Assembly: GCF_900115785.1 (NCBI RefSeq)
Contig: NZ_FOYS01000003.1
Coordinates: 310,001-374,000 of the forward strand
Direction of reading: 5' to 3'
Length of the DNA: 64,000 nt
Source: Halogeometricum limi
Lineage (GTDB): Archaea; Halobacteriota; Halobacteria; Halobacteriales; Haloferacaceae
Part shown: positions 29,036 to 38,529 of the stretch, one piece after another
How positions within the stretch are numbered: position 1 is the first letter of the stretch
Layout: each line of letters begins with the position of its first letter
Notes under the pieces: model-generated
Databases searched by the model: none
What the model was told of the DNA's origin: nothing
The model's input: only the letters and a program-made list of their open reading frames with translations
Program-made: the position numbers and the translations under genes

Positions 29036-29641
29036 CTACGTCCGAGACGCCCCGGAGTCTAGGAGAGCGGTGAATCGGACCAGAAAGAGGAGGACCATCG
29101 AAAGACCGAGAACGGGATACTCGACCGCGACCACAGCCCACTTCGCCGACTGCGTGGCGTTCATCAGGCCGATGAGAACGGTGGGATAGCCATCGGGGTC
29201 GGTGTATATCAGGATGACCCAGAGGTTTTCCAGCGAATCGAGAAGCCGCGAACAGACGGTCAGCACCATCCCGACTTTCGGAACCAACACCAGTCGCTCG
29301 TCGGGCGACAGTCGCTTCATCGCGAGCGAGTGAAGCGAGAAGAAGAGGAAGAACCCGGCGACGATGAAGAGGTAATCGAGCGCGGAGAGGAGGACGACGG
29401 ACTCCATAACCGGCTCGAAGGCTCGTAAGATGGTGTCCACCTCGCTTCGGGTCGTCGCCTCCTGTAGGTCTGCGGTGGAGTAGCCGGACGTCTCGATGTC
29501 TCTCGTGACCGGGACGAATCCGAAGACGATGGTGCCGACGAAGACACAGAACGAGACGAGAGCGACGACGCCGTGCGCTCTGGGAGACATCGAATCCGCG
29601 TACGCTTCGACCGGCCGGAAGACGCTCCGTTCTCTTCGCAT
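29036..29641 (-). CDS. Four-span membrane protein of unknown function
   Basis: 201 residues from ATG 29641 (MRRERSVFRPVEAY); ATG 29683 is in frame. Hydrophobic spans: about 27-48, 84-106, 120-145 and 168-190 (VVLLSALDYLFIVAGFFLFFSL, YPVLGLSMVLLFLVRF). Resembles a large and vague group of haloarchaeal four-helix membrane proteins; no catalytic motif. Converges with the KaiC-like gene across copy 1 of the repeat. Confidence 0.72.
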   Translation of the reverse strand: MRRERSVFRPVEAYADSMSPRAHGVVALVSFCVFVGTIVFGFVPVTRDIETSGYSTADLQEATTRSEVDTILRAFEPVMESVVLLSALDYLFIVAGFFLFFSLHSLAMKRLSPDERLVLVPKVGMVLTVCSRLLDSLENLWVILIYTDPDGYPTVLIGLMNATQSAKWAVVAVEYPVLGLSMVLLFLVRFTALLDSGASRT

Positions 29642-29745
29642 GGTTGCAACTGGTTCTGCACGCTGTTGGGCGGCCGCTACCATAAAGCGGTGAGCTGTCG
29701 CCGGCGGAGTCGCGAAGCGACCCCGAGTCCGAAGAAAGCTGGGAG

Positions 29746-30438
29746 TTAGTCGTCCGAGGGAGCCGCTTCGGCGACGTCCTCGGGCAGTTCCGTCGACTCG
29801 ACGGGGTCGAACTCGTCGTAGTGGACGATTTCGTCGACGGGACGGCGGAACTTCCCTTCGTTCTGCATCTCGGGGGCGTCCTCCGCGGCGTAGCCCATCG
29901 TGACGAGCATCACGGGTTCGTACTGGTCGCCGTCGATGTCGAACGCGTCCACGACGCCCTCGGGGTCGAACCCACCCATCGGACAGGTGGCGACGCCCTC
30001 CTCCCACGCGGCGTCCATGAGCGTCGTCGCGGCGATGGTCGTCGACCGAACCGTCCAGACGCGACGCTCCTGTTCGGGCAAGTCGGCCATGCCCTCGATG
30101 TTGCCCATGACGGCTTCGCGGGCGTCCTCGTTCGGCAGGTAGCCCTTCGCCACCCAGTCGTCGAGGACGGCCTCGGCGTGCGCCGAGGGGTCCTTGTTGC
30201 CGAGGACGACGACGGCGACGGGCGCGTCCGTGACGTGCGCTTGGTCGTACGCCACCTCGCGGAGTTGCTGGCGCTTCTCGTCGTCGGTGAGGACGAGGAA
30301 CTCCCACGGTTGGAGGTTGTAACTGGACGGCGACTGCCGGACGTTCTCGAATATCGATTCGACGACTTCGTTCGAGAGGTCTTCGTCGGTGTACTGGTGG
30401 ACCGACCGTCGAGACGCGACGACTTCGGAGTACTCCAT
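29746..30438 (-). CDS. Nitroreductase-family flavoprotein
   Basis: 230 residues from ATG 30438 (MEYSEVVASRRSVHQYTDEDL). FMN contacts RRSVHQY and SPSSYNLQPWEFLV near the N-terminus, then GTxLMDAAWEEGVATCPMGGF and MLVTMGYAAED, are those of the nitroreductase/NAD(P)H-flavin fold. Reduces quinones, nitro compounds or flavin; natural substrate unknown. The acidic tail is haloarchaeal. Likely homodimeric and cytoplasmic. Confidence 0.88.
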   Translation of the reverse strand: MEYSEVVASRRSVHQYTDEDLSNEVVESIFENVRQSPSSYNLQPWEFLVLTDDEKRQQLREVAYDQAHVTDAPVAVVVLGNKDPSAHAEAVLDDWVAKGYLPNEDAREAVMGNIEGMADLPEQERRVWTVRSTTIAATTLMDAAWEEGVATCPMGGFDPEGVVDAFDIDGDQYEPVMLVTMGYAAEDAPEMQNEGKFRRPVDEIVHYDEFDPVESTELPEDVAEAAPSDD

Positions 30439-30594
30439 CACCGACGACTACGCGGGTGAGAGAGAAAGGGTCGGGCGACACCGGCGGGGCCCGCCGGGAG
30501 TCCGGTCGTGTTCTCACGCCTCGTTGGTGACGCGCCACCCGGTTACGTCGACGACACCGACGCGCGGACGCCATCGTCGGCACCGACCTCTCGC

Positions 30595-31014
30595 TCAGTG
30601 GACGATAGTCACCGGCACGGGCGACCGCCTGACGACGGCTTCGGCGACGCTTCCGAGGAGGATGCGCGAGATGCCCTCGCGGCCGTGACTCCCGACGACG
30701 AGGTGGTCTACGTCGCCCTCGCCCGCCACGTCGAGGATGGTCGCCGCCGGTCTGCCCACCTCGATGCGCGTGTGGACGGTCATCTCCGACGAGAGGACGG
30801 CCTTCGCCTCCTCGAACATCTCGCGTGCACGCTCGCGGGCGGTCTGATACCACTCCTCGGACCCCGCGGGCAGTCCGCTCCGGTAACTCGCCTCCGTCGG
30901 GTCGATGACGTGGAGGAGGGTGACGTCCGCGTCGCGCCACTCGCCGGCGGCGAACCGGAGCGCTTCGACCGACTGCGGCGACCCGTCGACCGGAAGAAGG
31001 AGGTGATGTACCAT
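30595..31014 (-). CDS. Universal stress protein (UspA family)
   Basis: 139 residues from ATG 31014 (MVHHLLLPVDGSPQSVEAL). The ATP-binding motif VGSHGREGISRILLGSVAEAVVRRSPVPVTIVH closes the protein (G-2X-G-9X-G-S). One Usp domain, ATP-binding type. It follows the nitroreductase gene in the same direction upstream; 156 bases separate them. Role in stress survival is inferred from the family. Confidence 0.92.
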   Translation of the reverse strand: MVHHLLLPVDGSPQSVEALRFAAGEWRDADVTLLHVIDPTEASYRSGLPAGSEEWYQTARERAREMFEEAKAVLSSEMTVHTRIEVGRPAATILDVAGEGDVDHLVVGSHGREGISRILLGSVAEAVVRRSPVPVTIVH

Positions 31015-31083
31015 AGCAGGTAGTATGTCACACACTCACAAAAAGAGTCGCGCCGTTCGCCCGCCGTCGCCGACTTCCCGTCG

Positions 31084-32979
31084 TCACTCGCCGTGTCTCG
31101 TCACGCACGTCGGGAGGCCGACGAGTTCGACGGGTTCGGAGTTGTCGGGCGAGTAGACGACCATCTGTCCCTTCTCCATGTACGGCACCTTGTGTTCGAG
31201 GTTCGACGGGATGTTCACGCTCTTGATGGCGTCGTCGTCGCCGAGGTTGAGCACGAGTTTCGTGTTCACCTGTTTGAACACGGGTTCGGCGATATCCTGG
31301 GGGTCCTGCGTGATGAGGAACAGACCGAGTCGCTCCTTTCGACCCTGTTTCGCCGCCTCGGTGAACTTCGAGACGACCTTTCTCGCCTGCACGTTGTCGG
31401 CGTCGGTGAGGAAGTTGTGCGCTTCGTCCATCCCGAGGACGAGCGGAGTCTCCTTGATTCGCCGGGAGTCGGGCGTGTTCGACAGTTTGTCGTCGATGAG
31501 CAGGCTCGACACCGCGAGGACGAACATCTCTTTCGCGCGCGTCGTCGACAGGTGGTAGGTGGGGATGACGGTCAGGCCGCCGGGGCGGACGAGTTCGTGG
31601 TCCAGTTCCGTGATGGGGCGCGCGGACTGGTCGAACACGCCGCTCGGAACGCCGCGGACGCGACGCTTGACGGCGTCGTACGTCGCCTCGTGGACGCGTC
31701 CGGCCTCGTGGAGTTCCTCTTTCAGCGCCGGGTCGTCCAGGAACGTCAGGAACTCGCGGTACTCGCCGTCGTCGCCGTACTGCCGGAAGAAGCGACGCAG
31801 GAGTTCTTTGAGGGCGGGGAACTGGTTCTCGTTGAGGCTACTGCCCGCGACCAACCACGGTCGGTCCCGCGCCATCGAGAACGGGATGGTGAACTCCAGT
31901 TGCTCGGCGCGGTGGTTGTCGCCCCCGTAGGGGACGCCGTCCTCCTTCGGGACGAGACAGAGCGTGTCGTCGTGGCCGCCGTGGGCGACGCCTTCGCGTT
32001 CGTACCGCCGGGACACCGAGTCGGTCATCCCGGGGTTGTCGTCGTGCATCTGGGCGTACTCGTCCTGCGGGTCGAACTGTACGACGGCCATCCGGGCGTC
32101 GCGGCCGTCGTCCATCCGGTACGTTCGGTCGCCGTCCAGCAGTTGCCGAAGCAGGTTCTTCGAGGCGTGCGTCTTCCCGGACCCCGTCCCCCCGGCGACG
32201 AGTGTGTGCCGGAAGACGAGTGGGTCGCCGTCGGCGTAGTCGTCTTTCAGGCGGTAGTCGATGGTGGGCGGTTCCGCCGCCGTCCGGACCTTCTCGCCGC
32301 CGACGGAGAGATGCCCGAGGAAGACGCCGTCGCCCGGAATCTTCAGTCCCGTCTTTATCTGTTCGGGGTCGGTCGCTTCGGCGACGACGGACCCGGGTTT
32401 CGGCACCCGGTCGACCATCCGGCGCTTCAGTTCGCCGCCCTGTTCGAAGAGGACGGCGACGGGGTCGAGCGCGGCGACGAACTTGTAGTCGCGCTCTTCG
32501 AAGCCCTGCCGTCGCATCGCCCGCCGGGCGTGAATCTCCGTCGCGTCGTCGGTCTGGAACTCCTGGGCGTACTCCAGGGCGGTGATACGGCAGAACAGGA
32601 GTTCGTCGTCCGGGTAGGGGACGAGGAGGTACTTCCCGAGGCGCACGTCGTCTCGGTTGCCGGTGGTGACGAACGCGCGGAGTGTGGTGTCGTCGCCGTC
32701 TTCGGCCACGCGAAGGCCCTGCGAGACGGAGACGGCCCCGAGGCCGCGGTCGTCGCCCGCGGGCGACACGTCGAGCGTCTCGAATGACACCTCGTCGCGG
32801 CCCGTCGAACCGTTTGCGTCGGAGTCGCCGGCGCGTCCGGTGGAAGACGCACCGTCGGTCGGCTGTGCTGTCGCGTCCGCGCGCGTCTCCTCGGTCGCTG
32901 ACGCGTCGGTCGGACGCGAGGAGGGGTCGCCGTCGGACTCCACCTCGAAGTCGTCGGTGAAGTCACCGAGGTCGGACAT
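31084..32979 (-). CDS. HerA/VirB4-like DUF87 ATPase
   Basis: 631 residues. The N-terminal 80 residues are acidic and low complexity; a HAS-barrel-like region follows; Walker A is VAGGTGSGKTHASKNLL (about 265-281), Walker B is PLVLGMDEAHNFL (about 510-522) and an arginine-rich RKERLGLFLITQDPQDI follows. Pattern fits HerA-type hexameric DNA translocases that work with NurA nuclease in end resection. A NurA-domain gene is 1.4 kb away on the same strand (34430-35686), separated by two opposite-strand genes. Confidence 0.86.
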   Translation of the reverse strand: MSDLGDFTDDFEVESDGDPSSRPTDASATEETRADATAQPTDGASSTGRAGDSDANGSTGRDEVSFETLDVSPAGDDRGLGAVSVSQGLRVAEDGDDTTLRAFVTTGNRDDVRLGKYLLVPYPDDELLFCRITALEYAQEFQTDDATEIHARRAMRRQGFEERDYKFVAALDPVAVLFEQGGELKRRMVDRVPKPGSVVAEATDPEQIKTGLKIPGDGVFLGHLSVGGEKVRTAAEPPTIDYRLKDDYADGDPLVFRHTLVAGGTGSGKTHASKNLLRQLLDGDRTYRMDDGRDARMAVVQFDPQDEYAQMHDDNPGMTDSVSRRYEREGVAHGGHDDTLCLVPKEDGVPYGGDNHRAEQLEFTIPFSMARDRPWLVAGSSLNENQFPALKELLRRFFRQYGDDGEYREFLTFLDDPALKEELHEAGRVHEATYDAVKRRVRGVPSGVFDQSARPITELDHELVRPGGLTVIPTYHLSTTRAKEMFVLAVSSLLIDDKLSNTPDSRRIKETPLVLGMDEAHNFLTDADNVQARKVVSKFTEAAKQGRKERLGLFLITQDPQDIAEPVFKQVNTKLVLNLGDDDAIKSVNIPSNLEHKVPYMEKGQMVVYSPDNSEPVELVGLPTCVTRHGE

Positions 32980-33086
32980 GTTCTCCGACAGGGCGGCGCG
33001 TGACTAAAAAGACCACCTTCGGCCGGCCGGGGCTTCCAAAAGCGTTAGAACCGCCTCGGTCGAAGCGGAGACGATGCGTGACGACC

Positions 33087-33980
33087 ATGCGTGAGGAAAC
33101 CGTCGGCGCACTCCTCGTCGCCGGGTCCGCCGTCGGATTCGGCACGCTCGCGATATTCGGCAAACTCGCGGAGTCCGCGGGGTTGGGCCGGCCCTCCCTC
33201 CTGTTCTTTCGCTTCCTGGTCGGCGGCGTCCTCGTCTGGGCGTTCCTCGCGGTTCGCGGCGACGTGCGGGTGCTCTCGGGGCGGTCGGCGTGGTCCGCCG
33301 CCGGTCTCGGGACGATGTACGCGGTGTTGACTATCGCCTATTTCGCCGGTCTCGCACACCTCACGGCCGGGTTGGCGGCCGTCGTCTTCTTCACCTACCC
33401 GGTGTACGTGTTGCTGCTCTCGGCGACGTTCCTCGACGAACCGCTCACGCCGCGTCTCGTCGTCTCGCTGGCTCTCGCGCTCTCGGGACTCGGTCTCGTC
33501 CTCGGCGGCGACACCGCCGGTGCGACCCCACTCGGCGTCGTCCTCCTCGTCGCCGCGGCGGTGGGCTACGCGGTGTACATCGTCGGCGGCCGCGTTCTGA
33601 CGGCCGACACGCAGGGGAGCGTCCTCACGGCCCACGTGCTGACCGTGGTGACGGCGCTTCTCGGCGTCCGCTGGGTCGCACTCGGCGCACCGCTTCCCGC
33701 CGGTCCGACGCAGTGGGGTGTCGTCCTCGGCATCGGCTTTCTCGGGACGGGCGTCCCACTCGTCCTCCTGTACGAGGGTCTCGGCTCGCTGCAGGCCAAC
33801 CGGGCGAGCGTCCTCGGCACCGCCGAACCCGTCACGACCGTCGCACTCGGCGTGTTGCTCCTCGGAGAACCGCTGACGGCCGAGACGGCCGCCGGCGGCG
33901 GTCTCGTCCTCGTCGGCGTCCTCCTCTCGCAGGTCGACGACCCGTGGGGGACGGTCAGGCGGTCCATCCAGCGCGGATGA
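33087..33980 (+). CDS. EamA/DMT-family transporter
   Basis: 297 residues from ATG 33087 (MREETVGALLV), with about ten transmembrane helices in two EamA repeats: 1-140 and 150-290. The second repeat ends in LGTAEPVTTVALGVLLLGEPLTAETAAGG, the typical EamA signature. Likely exports an amino acid or metabolite; substrate not predictable. Divergent from the HerA-like gene with 107 bases between starts. Confidence 0.88.
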   Translation: MREETVGALLVAGSAVGFGTLAIFGKLAESAGLGRPSLLFFRFLVGGVLVWAFLAVRGDVRVLSGRSAWSAAGLGTMYAVLTIAYFAGLAHLTAGLAAVVFFTYPVYVLLLSATFLDEPLTPRLVVSLALALSGLGLVLGGDTAGATPLGVVLLVAAAVGYAVYIVGGRVLTADTQGSVLTAHVLTVVTALLGVRWVALGAPLPAGPTQWGVVLGIGFLGTGVPLVLLYEGLGSLQANRASVLGTAEPVTTVALGVLLLGEPLTAETAAGGGLVLVGVLLSQVDDPWGTVRRSIQRG

Positions 33981-34076
33981 CGCGGCCCGTCGCGACGTCG
34001 CTGCCGGAACGCGTCACCGCGTCCACCCGAGACGCCTCCGCGCGTCTTTTCACGTTCCGGACCGTACCGCTACGAT

Positions 34077-34418
34077 ATGCTTTTAGTTCGCGGTCACGGC
34101 GGGGGCACGACGCTCACCGGCACGGTGTTCGAACGGGGTGAGGAGGCACCCACGTACAAGGGAGCACCCGACGAAGGCGCGCCGTACGTCTGGGTCTGCG
34201 ACGAGTTCTACGAGGTCGAGAGCGGCGGGTCGGAGACGGAGATAGACGGCCGGACCATCAACGTCGCGTTCGACTCGCCGATGCCCCGCGGGTTCGACAC
34301 GCGCGAACAGGCGGTCGCGGCGGCGAAAGAGCACGTCCGGACGCAGTTCGCCCGCGTCGGCGTCGCCGCCGAGGACGTGCGAATCGAAGTCGTGAAGTCC
34401 GAACCCGGCGCGACCTGA
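34077..34418 (+). CDS. Haloarchaeal protein of unknown function (DUF7113-like)
   Basis: 113 residues, soluble. MLLVRGHGGGTTLTGTVFERGEEAPTYKGAPDEGAPYVWVCDEFYEVESGG suggests a beta-rich domain with a single cysteine; the second half has helix TREQAVAAAKEHVRTQF. I recall it as DUF7113. Stop lies 11 bases from the stop of the convergent NurA-domain gene. Confidence 0.75.
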   Translation: MLLVRGHGGGTTLTGTVFERGEEAPTYKGAPDEGAPYVWVCDEFYEVESGGSETEIDGRTINVAFDSPMPRGFDTREQAVAAAKEHVRTQFARVGVAAEDVRIEVVKSEPGAT

Positions 34419-34429
34419 GACCGTTCTCT

Positions 34430-35686
34430 CTACTCTTCTGGGGCCCACCGCACGTCGTCGTACTGGCGGACCGCGTCCGAATCGAGGTTCTCTTCGAGCT
34501 TTCGTCTGAGTGCTATCTTCTCGCGCGCGCTGATTCGGGCCAACTCGTCGGCCTTCTCCACGGCTTCCGGCGGCCCGCGCGTCGCCGCGACGCTACTGAG
34601 TATCTGCGTCGTGAGACGACGGCGGACGTCGTCGTCGCGGACGAACGCCGTCGGCGACTCGACGCGGTACAACACGTCCGTTCGGGGGTCGTAGAGGACG
34701 AAGAACGCGACTTCGTACTGCTCGTCGTCGAGTTCGCGTTCGACGCCGTAGGCGTCGCCGTCCGTCGAGAACGCGCGGTCGGACCCGCCGCGGGAGACGA
34801 ACCAGTTGGTGAACGTCAGTTCGGACGTGTCTCGGCCTTCGGTCCCCCGATTTCCGACGGCGCGGCGTTCGAGCAGTCGGGTGAAGAAGGCGGTGTCGTC
34901 GGTCCACGGCGCGTCCATCCCCCTGTCGCGGACGGCGTTCACGAGGTGTTTCGACGCGGGATTTTTCACGAACCCGCAGAGCGGGACGTCGCGTTCGACG
35001 AACGACTCGACCAGTCGCACGTAGTTGCCGACGATGTCCTTCGGTTTCGCCTCGCGCGAGAGTTCGCTGAGTTCGCTGTCGCGGTTGCGCCAGTTCAGGA
35101 GTTCCTTCGGATACACCGGCCCGTCGAGGACGAGGAGGTCATCCACCGCCTCGGCGTGTTCCAGCGCGTGCGTGCTCTCGGAGAGGTACAGCGAGAGGGC
35201 GTGGACGACGCCCTCCGCGTAGCGACTCACGCGCGGGGCGTGGATGATTCGCCACCGGCAGTAGCCCTCGTCGCGCCTGCGCCACGGTTCGTCCAGTTTG
35301 AGCGTCGTATCGTTCGCGTGCGTCGTCGCGACGATGCTCCGGTGGCGATGCAGGTCCAAGTCCGAGGGCACCGACGCCATCGCCGCCTGCGCCACGTCGA
35401 GGACGATGCCGTTCTTGAACGTCGTCGGGTTGATGGTGCCGGAGTCGAGGCCGTGAACCGTCTCGAACGGTCGCTCGACGAGAGCCACGTCGTCGATGTC
35501 GACCGACCGGAGTCGTCTCTCGCCGAGGGGTTCGAGGACGACGTCGCCGCCCGGACCGTACAACGGGTCGAGATACTGTTCCCAGACGGTCCGCGCGAGG
35601 TCGACGTGTTCGTCGTCGTCGACGTGTTTCGCGAGGTAGGTGGCGAGGTCCGCGATTCCGTCCACGTGGACGGGGTCGAGCGTCAT
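34430..35686 (-). CDS. NurA-domain nuclease
   Basis: 418 residues from ATG 35686 (MTLDPVHVDGIADLATYL). NurA is a 5'-3' exonuclease working with HerA. The central motif VHGLDSGTINPTTFKNGIVLDVAQAAM holds the first Asp of the RNase H-like fold, and LLVLDGPVYPKELLNW is the second acidic block; a third is in LSELTFTNWFVSRGG region. Length agrees with archaeal NurA (about 350-450). Its start region is divergent from the HAD gene with 112 bases between. Catalysis inferred from motif only. Confidence 0.85.
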   Translation of the reverse strand: MTLDPVHVDGIADLATYLAKHVDDDEHVDLARTVWEQYLDPLYGPGGDVVLEPLGERRLRSVDIDDVALVERPFETVHGLDSGTINPTTFKNGIVLDVAQAAMASVPSDLDLHRHRSIVATTHANDTTLKLDEPWRRRDEGYCRWRIIHAPRVSRYAEGVVHALSLYLSESTHALEHAEAVDDLLVLDGPVYPKELLNWRNRDSELSELSREAKPKDIVGNYVRLVESFVERDVPLCGFVKNPASKHLVNAVRDRGMDAPWTDDTAFFTRLLERRAVGNRGTEGRDTSELTFTNWFVSRGGSDRAFSTDGDAYGVERELDDEQYEVAFFVLYDPRTDVLYRVESPTAFVRDDDVRRRLTTQILSSVAATRGPPEAVEKADELARISAREKIALRRKLEENLDSDAVRQYDDVRWAPEE

Positions 35687-35798
35687 GAGGCATCCGTGGA
35701 CGTGCGAACGCAAAAACCCCGCCGACATCGAGACTGTGACGAGACACGTCGTTACAGGAACGGGAACGGTCTTGAGGCTCGGCCCCGTAGCCCCGAGC

Positions 35799-36458
35799 GT
35801 GACTATCCGGGCGGTCGGCTTCGACCTCGACTACACACTCGCGGTACCGACGCGTGACCGAGCGACGATACTGCAGGACGCCGCGACGGCCGCCGGTGCG
35901 CCGCCGCTCTCCAGAGAGGCGTATCTCGACGCGCACCAGCGCAACCTCACGCGCGAGACGCGGACGCCCATCTTCGAGGACCTCCTCGACGCGCGGGACT
36001 CCGACGCCGACGCCGCCGCCGTGGCGACGGCGTACCGCGAGCACATCGCGGACGCACTCGTCCCACTGGCCGGCGCGGAGACGTTCCTCTCGGACCTCAG
36101 AGAGCGGTACCGCGTCGGTCTCCTCACGAACGGTCCGCGCGTCGCCCAGCGAGACAAACTCGACACGCTCGGCTGGCAGCACGTCTTCGACGTGGCGCTC
36201 GTGACGGGCGAACTCCCCGCGGGAAAGCCTGACGCGGCGGCGTTCGAGGCGCTCTTGGACGGACTCGGAACCGACGCCGGGGAGACGGCGTACGTCGGCG
36301 ACGACGTGGACGCGGACATCGGCGGCGCGGCCAACGCCGGACTCGTCCCGATTCAGGTCGTGTTCGACGGCGGACCGGACCCCGACCCGCGCGCGGCCGA
36401 ACACGTCGAACGGGACGACCTCTTCTCGCGACTCCCCGAGGTCCTCGACGACCTCTGA
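35799..36458 (+). CDS. HAD-family hydrolase
   Basis: 219 residues from GTG 35799 (VTIRAVGFDLDYTLAVPTRD). The earlier in-frame starts belong to the divergent promoter. Motif I FDLDYTLAV, motif II LLTNGPRVAQRD, motif III GELPAGKPDAAAFEALL and motif IV AYVGDDVDADIGGAANAG are complete and in order. Likely phosphatase of a small sugar or nucleotide; substrate unknown. Confidence 0.9.
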   Translation: MTIRAVGFDLDYTLAVPTRDRATILQDAATAAGAPPLSREAYLDAHQRNLTRETRTPIFEDLLDARDSDADAAAVATAYREHIADALVPLAGAETFLSDLRERYRVGLLTNGPRVAQRDKLDTLGWQHVFDVALVTGELPAGKPDAAAFEALLDGLGTDAGETAYVGDDVDADIGGAANAGLVPIQVVFDGGPDPDPRAAEHVERDDLFSRLPEVLDDL

Positions 36459-36535
36459 GACGGCTGTTTTCGTCGTCACTCGCCGCTCGACGGGGGTCGG
36501 GTGCGGCCGGAAAAAGACGAGACGGGATTCGAACG

Positions 36536-36964
36536 TTACGCACGGAACGCCTTCGAGACGCCGCGGCGAGCCACGCTGATGAGGAACAGCGCGAACACCG
36601 CCACGACGAGCCATCGGCCCGTCTGCGAACTGATCGCGTCCGCGAACAGTCCCAACAGGTCGAACCCGACGGCTTGTCCGAGGGCGAACAGGAACAGAAC
36701 GAACCCAGCGATACCGATTCCCCAGCGCATCGCGGCGCTGGCGAAGAGCGCACCGAGCCCCGAACCGGGACCGGAACCGGACCGCGTGGTGTTCCCCTGC
36801 TGCCCGTCAGCGCGTTCGTTCGCGGCTGTCTGGGTCTGATTTCGGGGTTGCCCCTGGGACTGGCCCTGAGGCGGTTCGTTTCGTCCCTGCGGATTCTGGG
36901 CGTCAGTTGCCTGTGTCTCGCTCTGTGCGCGCCGTGAGTCCGCGTTTTCGCCTTTACGGGTCAT
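36536..36964 (-). CDS. Membrane protein with Gln/Asn-rich N-terminus
   Basis: 142 residues. The first 65 are low complexity and rich in Gln, Asn and Gly (QGQSQGQPRNQTQTAANERADGQQGN), then two hydrophobic spans, MRWGIGIAGFVLFLFALGQAVGF and RWLVVAVFALFLISVARRG. The Q/N-rich head is unusual for this genome's Asp/Glu bias. Function unknown. Confidence 0.7.
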   Translation of the reverse strand: MTRKGENADSRRAQSETQATDAQNPQGRNEPPQGQSQGQPRNQTQTAANERADGQQGNTTRSGSGPGSGLGALFASAAMRWGIGIAGFVLFLFALGQAVGFDLLGLFADAISSQTGRWLVVAVFALFLISVARRGVSKAFRA

Positions 36965-37051
36965 CGTGATGACCCCAAGGGGGAATCGTCACCGACCCAT
37001 TTGGTTAGGAGGTGCTTAGCCGGCCGTTACGATGCCCTTCGGCCGAGAGCG

Positions 37052-37423
37052 TCACTCGCTGGCGACGACGCGAAGCGCGGGTAAGAGCCACTTCACCTGC
37101 GCGCCGTCTTCGACGAAGACGAGCGTTCGCGGCGGGCGGACGGCCTTCGGGCGGACGCGCAGTCCCTCGCTCTCGGCCGCCTCGGCGACGGCGTCCATCC
37201 GGGCGACGAACTCGACGCGCGCGCGGTCCGGGTGGACGAACACGTCGGCGACGCGTTCGCCGTCGCGTTCGATGGCGAAGGCGAACGCGCCGTCTTCCGT
37301 CGGTTCGACGTCTCGGTCGGCGTCGACCACCGAGAGCGACGCGAACGCGCGTTCGTGGCCCGTCACCTCGCTGGCGAGGAGTTGGGCGATGCGCTTTCCG
37401 TCCGTGAGTCGGTCCTCGACCAT
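37052..37423 (-). CDS. Hypothetical haloarchaeal protein
   Basis: 123 residues, soluble, acidic. MVEDRLTDGKRIAQLLASEVTGHER suggests an N-terminal helix, and DGAFAFAIERDGERVADVFVHPDRARVEFV a beta domain, ending in KAVRPPRTLVFVEDGAQVKWLLPALR. No motif recognised. Followed on the same strand upstream by the DUF2240-like gene 41 bases away, a likely operon. Confidence 0.7.
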   Translation of the reverse strand: MVEDRLTDGKRIAQLLASEVTGHERAFASLSVVDADRDVEPTEDGAFAFAIERDGERVADVFVHPDRARVEFVARMDAVAEAAESEGLRVRPKAVRPPRTLVFVEDGAQVKWLLPALRVVASE

Positions 37424-37464
37424 ACGCCCCGTTCGCCGCGTTCCGGTTTAGCCGGCGTGGTTCG

Positions 37465-37911
37465 TCACCGGCCGAGTTCGTCTCTGGCCGTCCGGGCGGC
37501 GTCGCCGACGTCGACGCCGCGTCGTCGCGCGTACAGGGCGGCGGCCGCCTCGACGCTCACGCCGAGTCGCCGTTGCAGGTCGTTCACGCCCGCGACGGCG
37601 GACTGCTTGTCGTGGCCGGCGGCGACGAGTGCGTCCAGCATCCGCTCGAAGGAGGACTGCTCGCGGAGGATAGACTGGTCGGGTTCGTAGTCCTCGGGAA
37701 CCGAGACGGCCGCCGGGTCGAACGCGGCGACGACGTGGTCGTCCTCGCGCGAGAGCAACCCGCGGCCGGTGGCCACGTCGATGAGTCGCTTCGCTTGGTC
37801 CGGCGAGAACCAATCGCGGTCCAACGAGAGTGCGACGACAAACTCGCCCTCGCCCATGCGGTCGGTCCCGCGTTGCTTGAACGGTACCGCCACCGCGACG
37901 TCGAGGCTCAT
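37465..37911 (-). CDS. DUF2240-family protein
   Basis: 148 residues from ATG 37911 (MSLDVAVAVPFKQRGTDRMGEGEFVVALSLDRDWFSPDQAKRLIDVATGRGLL). The mix of winged-helix-like start and C-terminal helical region (VAGVNDLQRRLGVSVEAAAALYARRRGV) matches what I recall of archaeal DUF2240. Role unknown. The longer frame upstream (38124) crosses the S8e gene and is rejected. Confidence 0.75.
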   Translation of the reverse strand: MSLDVAVAVPFKQRGTDRMGEGEFVVALSLDRDWFSPDQAKRLIDVATGRGLLSREDDHVVAAFDPAAVSVPEDYEPDQSILREQSSFERMLDALVAAGHDKQSAVAGVNDLQRRLGVSVEAAAALYARRRGVDVGDAARTARDELGR

Positions 37912-38062
37912 GTCTCCGTGTCGGGCGGGCGCGGCACAAGGAGTTCCCGGTTTCGGTCCTCGCGCGCGGGGGTCTCCACGCGACGGGAGTGTGAGTCCGG
38001 AACACGCACACCTCGCGGGCCGATTCGAGCGATTGAAGTACTTTCCGGGATTTCCAACCCGT

Positions 38063-38440
38063 ATGAAGGACCAAGGACGCTCGAAGCGAAAGCGTACCGG
38101 CGGGCGACTTCGACCCTCGCACAAGAAGAAGCGACACCAACTCGGCCGTCAACCGACCGAGACCACCGTCGCAGAGCCTCGATTCCGCGTCGTCGACTCC
38201 CGCGGGAACCAGAAGAAGGTCCGCGCGCTCTCGACCAACGTCGCACAGGTCGCAGACGGCGGCGAGGTCAGCGAAGCCGAGATAGAGAACGTCGTGGACA
38301 ACCCCTCGAACGTCAACTACATCCGCCGAAACATCATCACGAAGGGCGCTATCATCGAGACCAGCGCCGGCACGGCCCGCGTCACGTCGCGTCCCGGTCA
38401 GGACGGACAGGTCAACGCCGTCCTCGTCGACGACGAGTAA
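38063..38440 (+). CDS. rps8e: 30S ribosomal protein S8e
   Basis: 125 residues from ATG 38063. The archaeal S8e core is present: KDQGRSKRKRTGGRLRPSHKKKRHQLGRQPTETTV at the N-terminus, RFRVVDSRGNQKKVRAL, and IIRRNIITKGAIIETSAGTARVTSRPGQDGQVNAVLV at the end. Binds 16S rRNA in the small subunit. A U-containing hairpin (38530-38550) ends the convergent interval with phoU. Confidence 0.96.
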   Translation: MKDQGRSKRKRTGGRLRPSHKKKRHQLGRQPTETTVAEPRFRVVDSRGNQKKVRALSTNVAQVADGGEVSEAEIENVVDNPSNVNYIRRNIITKGAIIETSAGTARVTSRPGQDGQVNAVLVDDE

Positions 38441-38529
38441 TCTCTCCGGATTCTCTCGTTTCTCTCACGCGCCAGCGACGGCGCTCGGCGTCTGTTCTGG
38501 ACAGTCGCCGGACGGTCGAGTTCGAGAAG

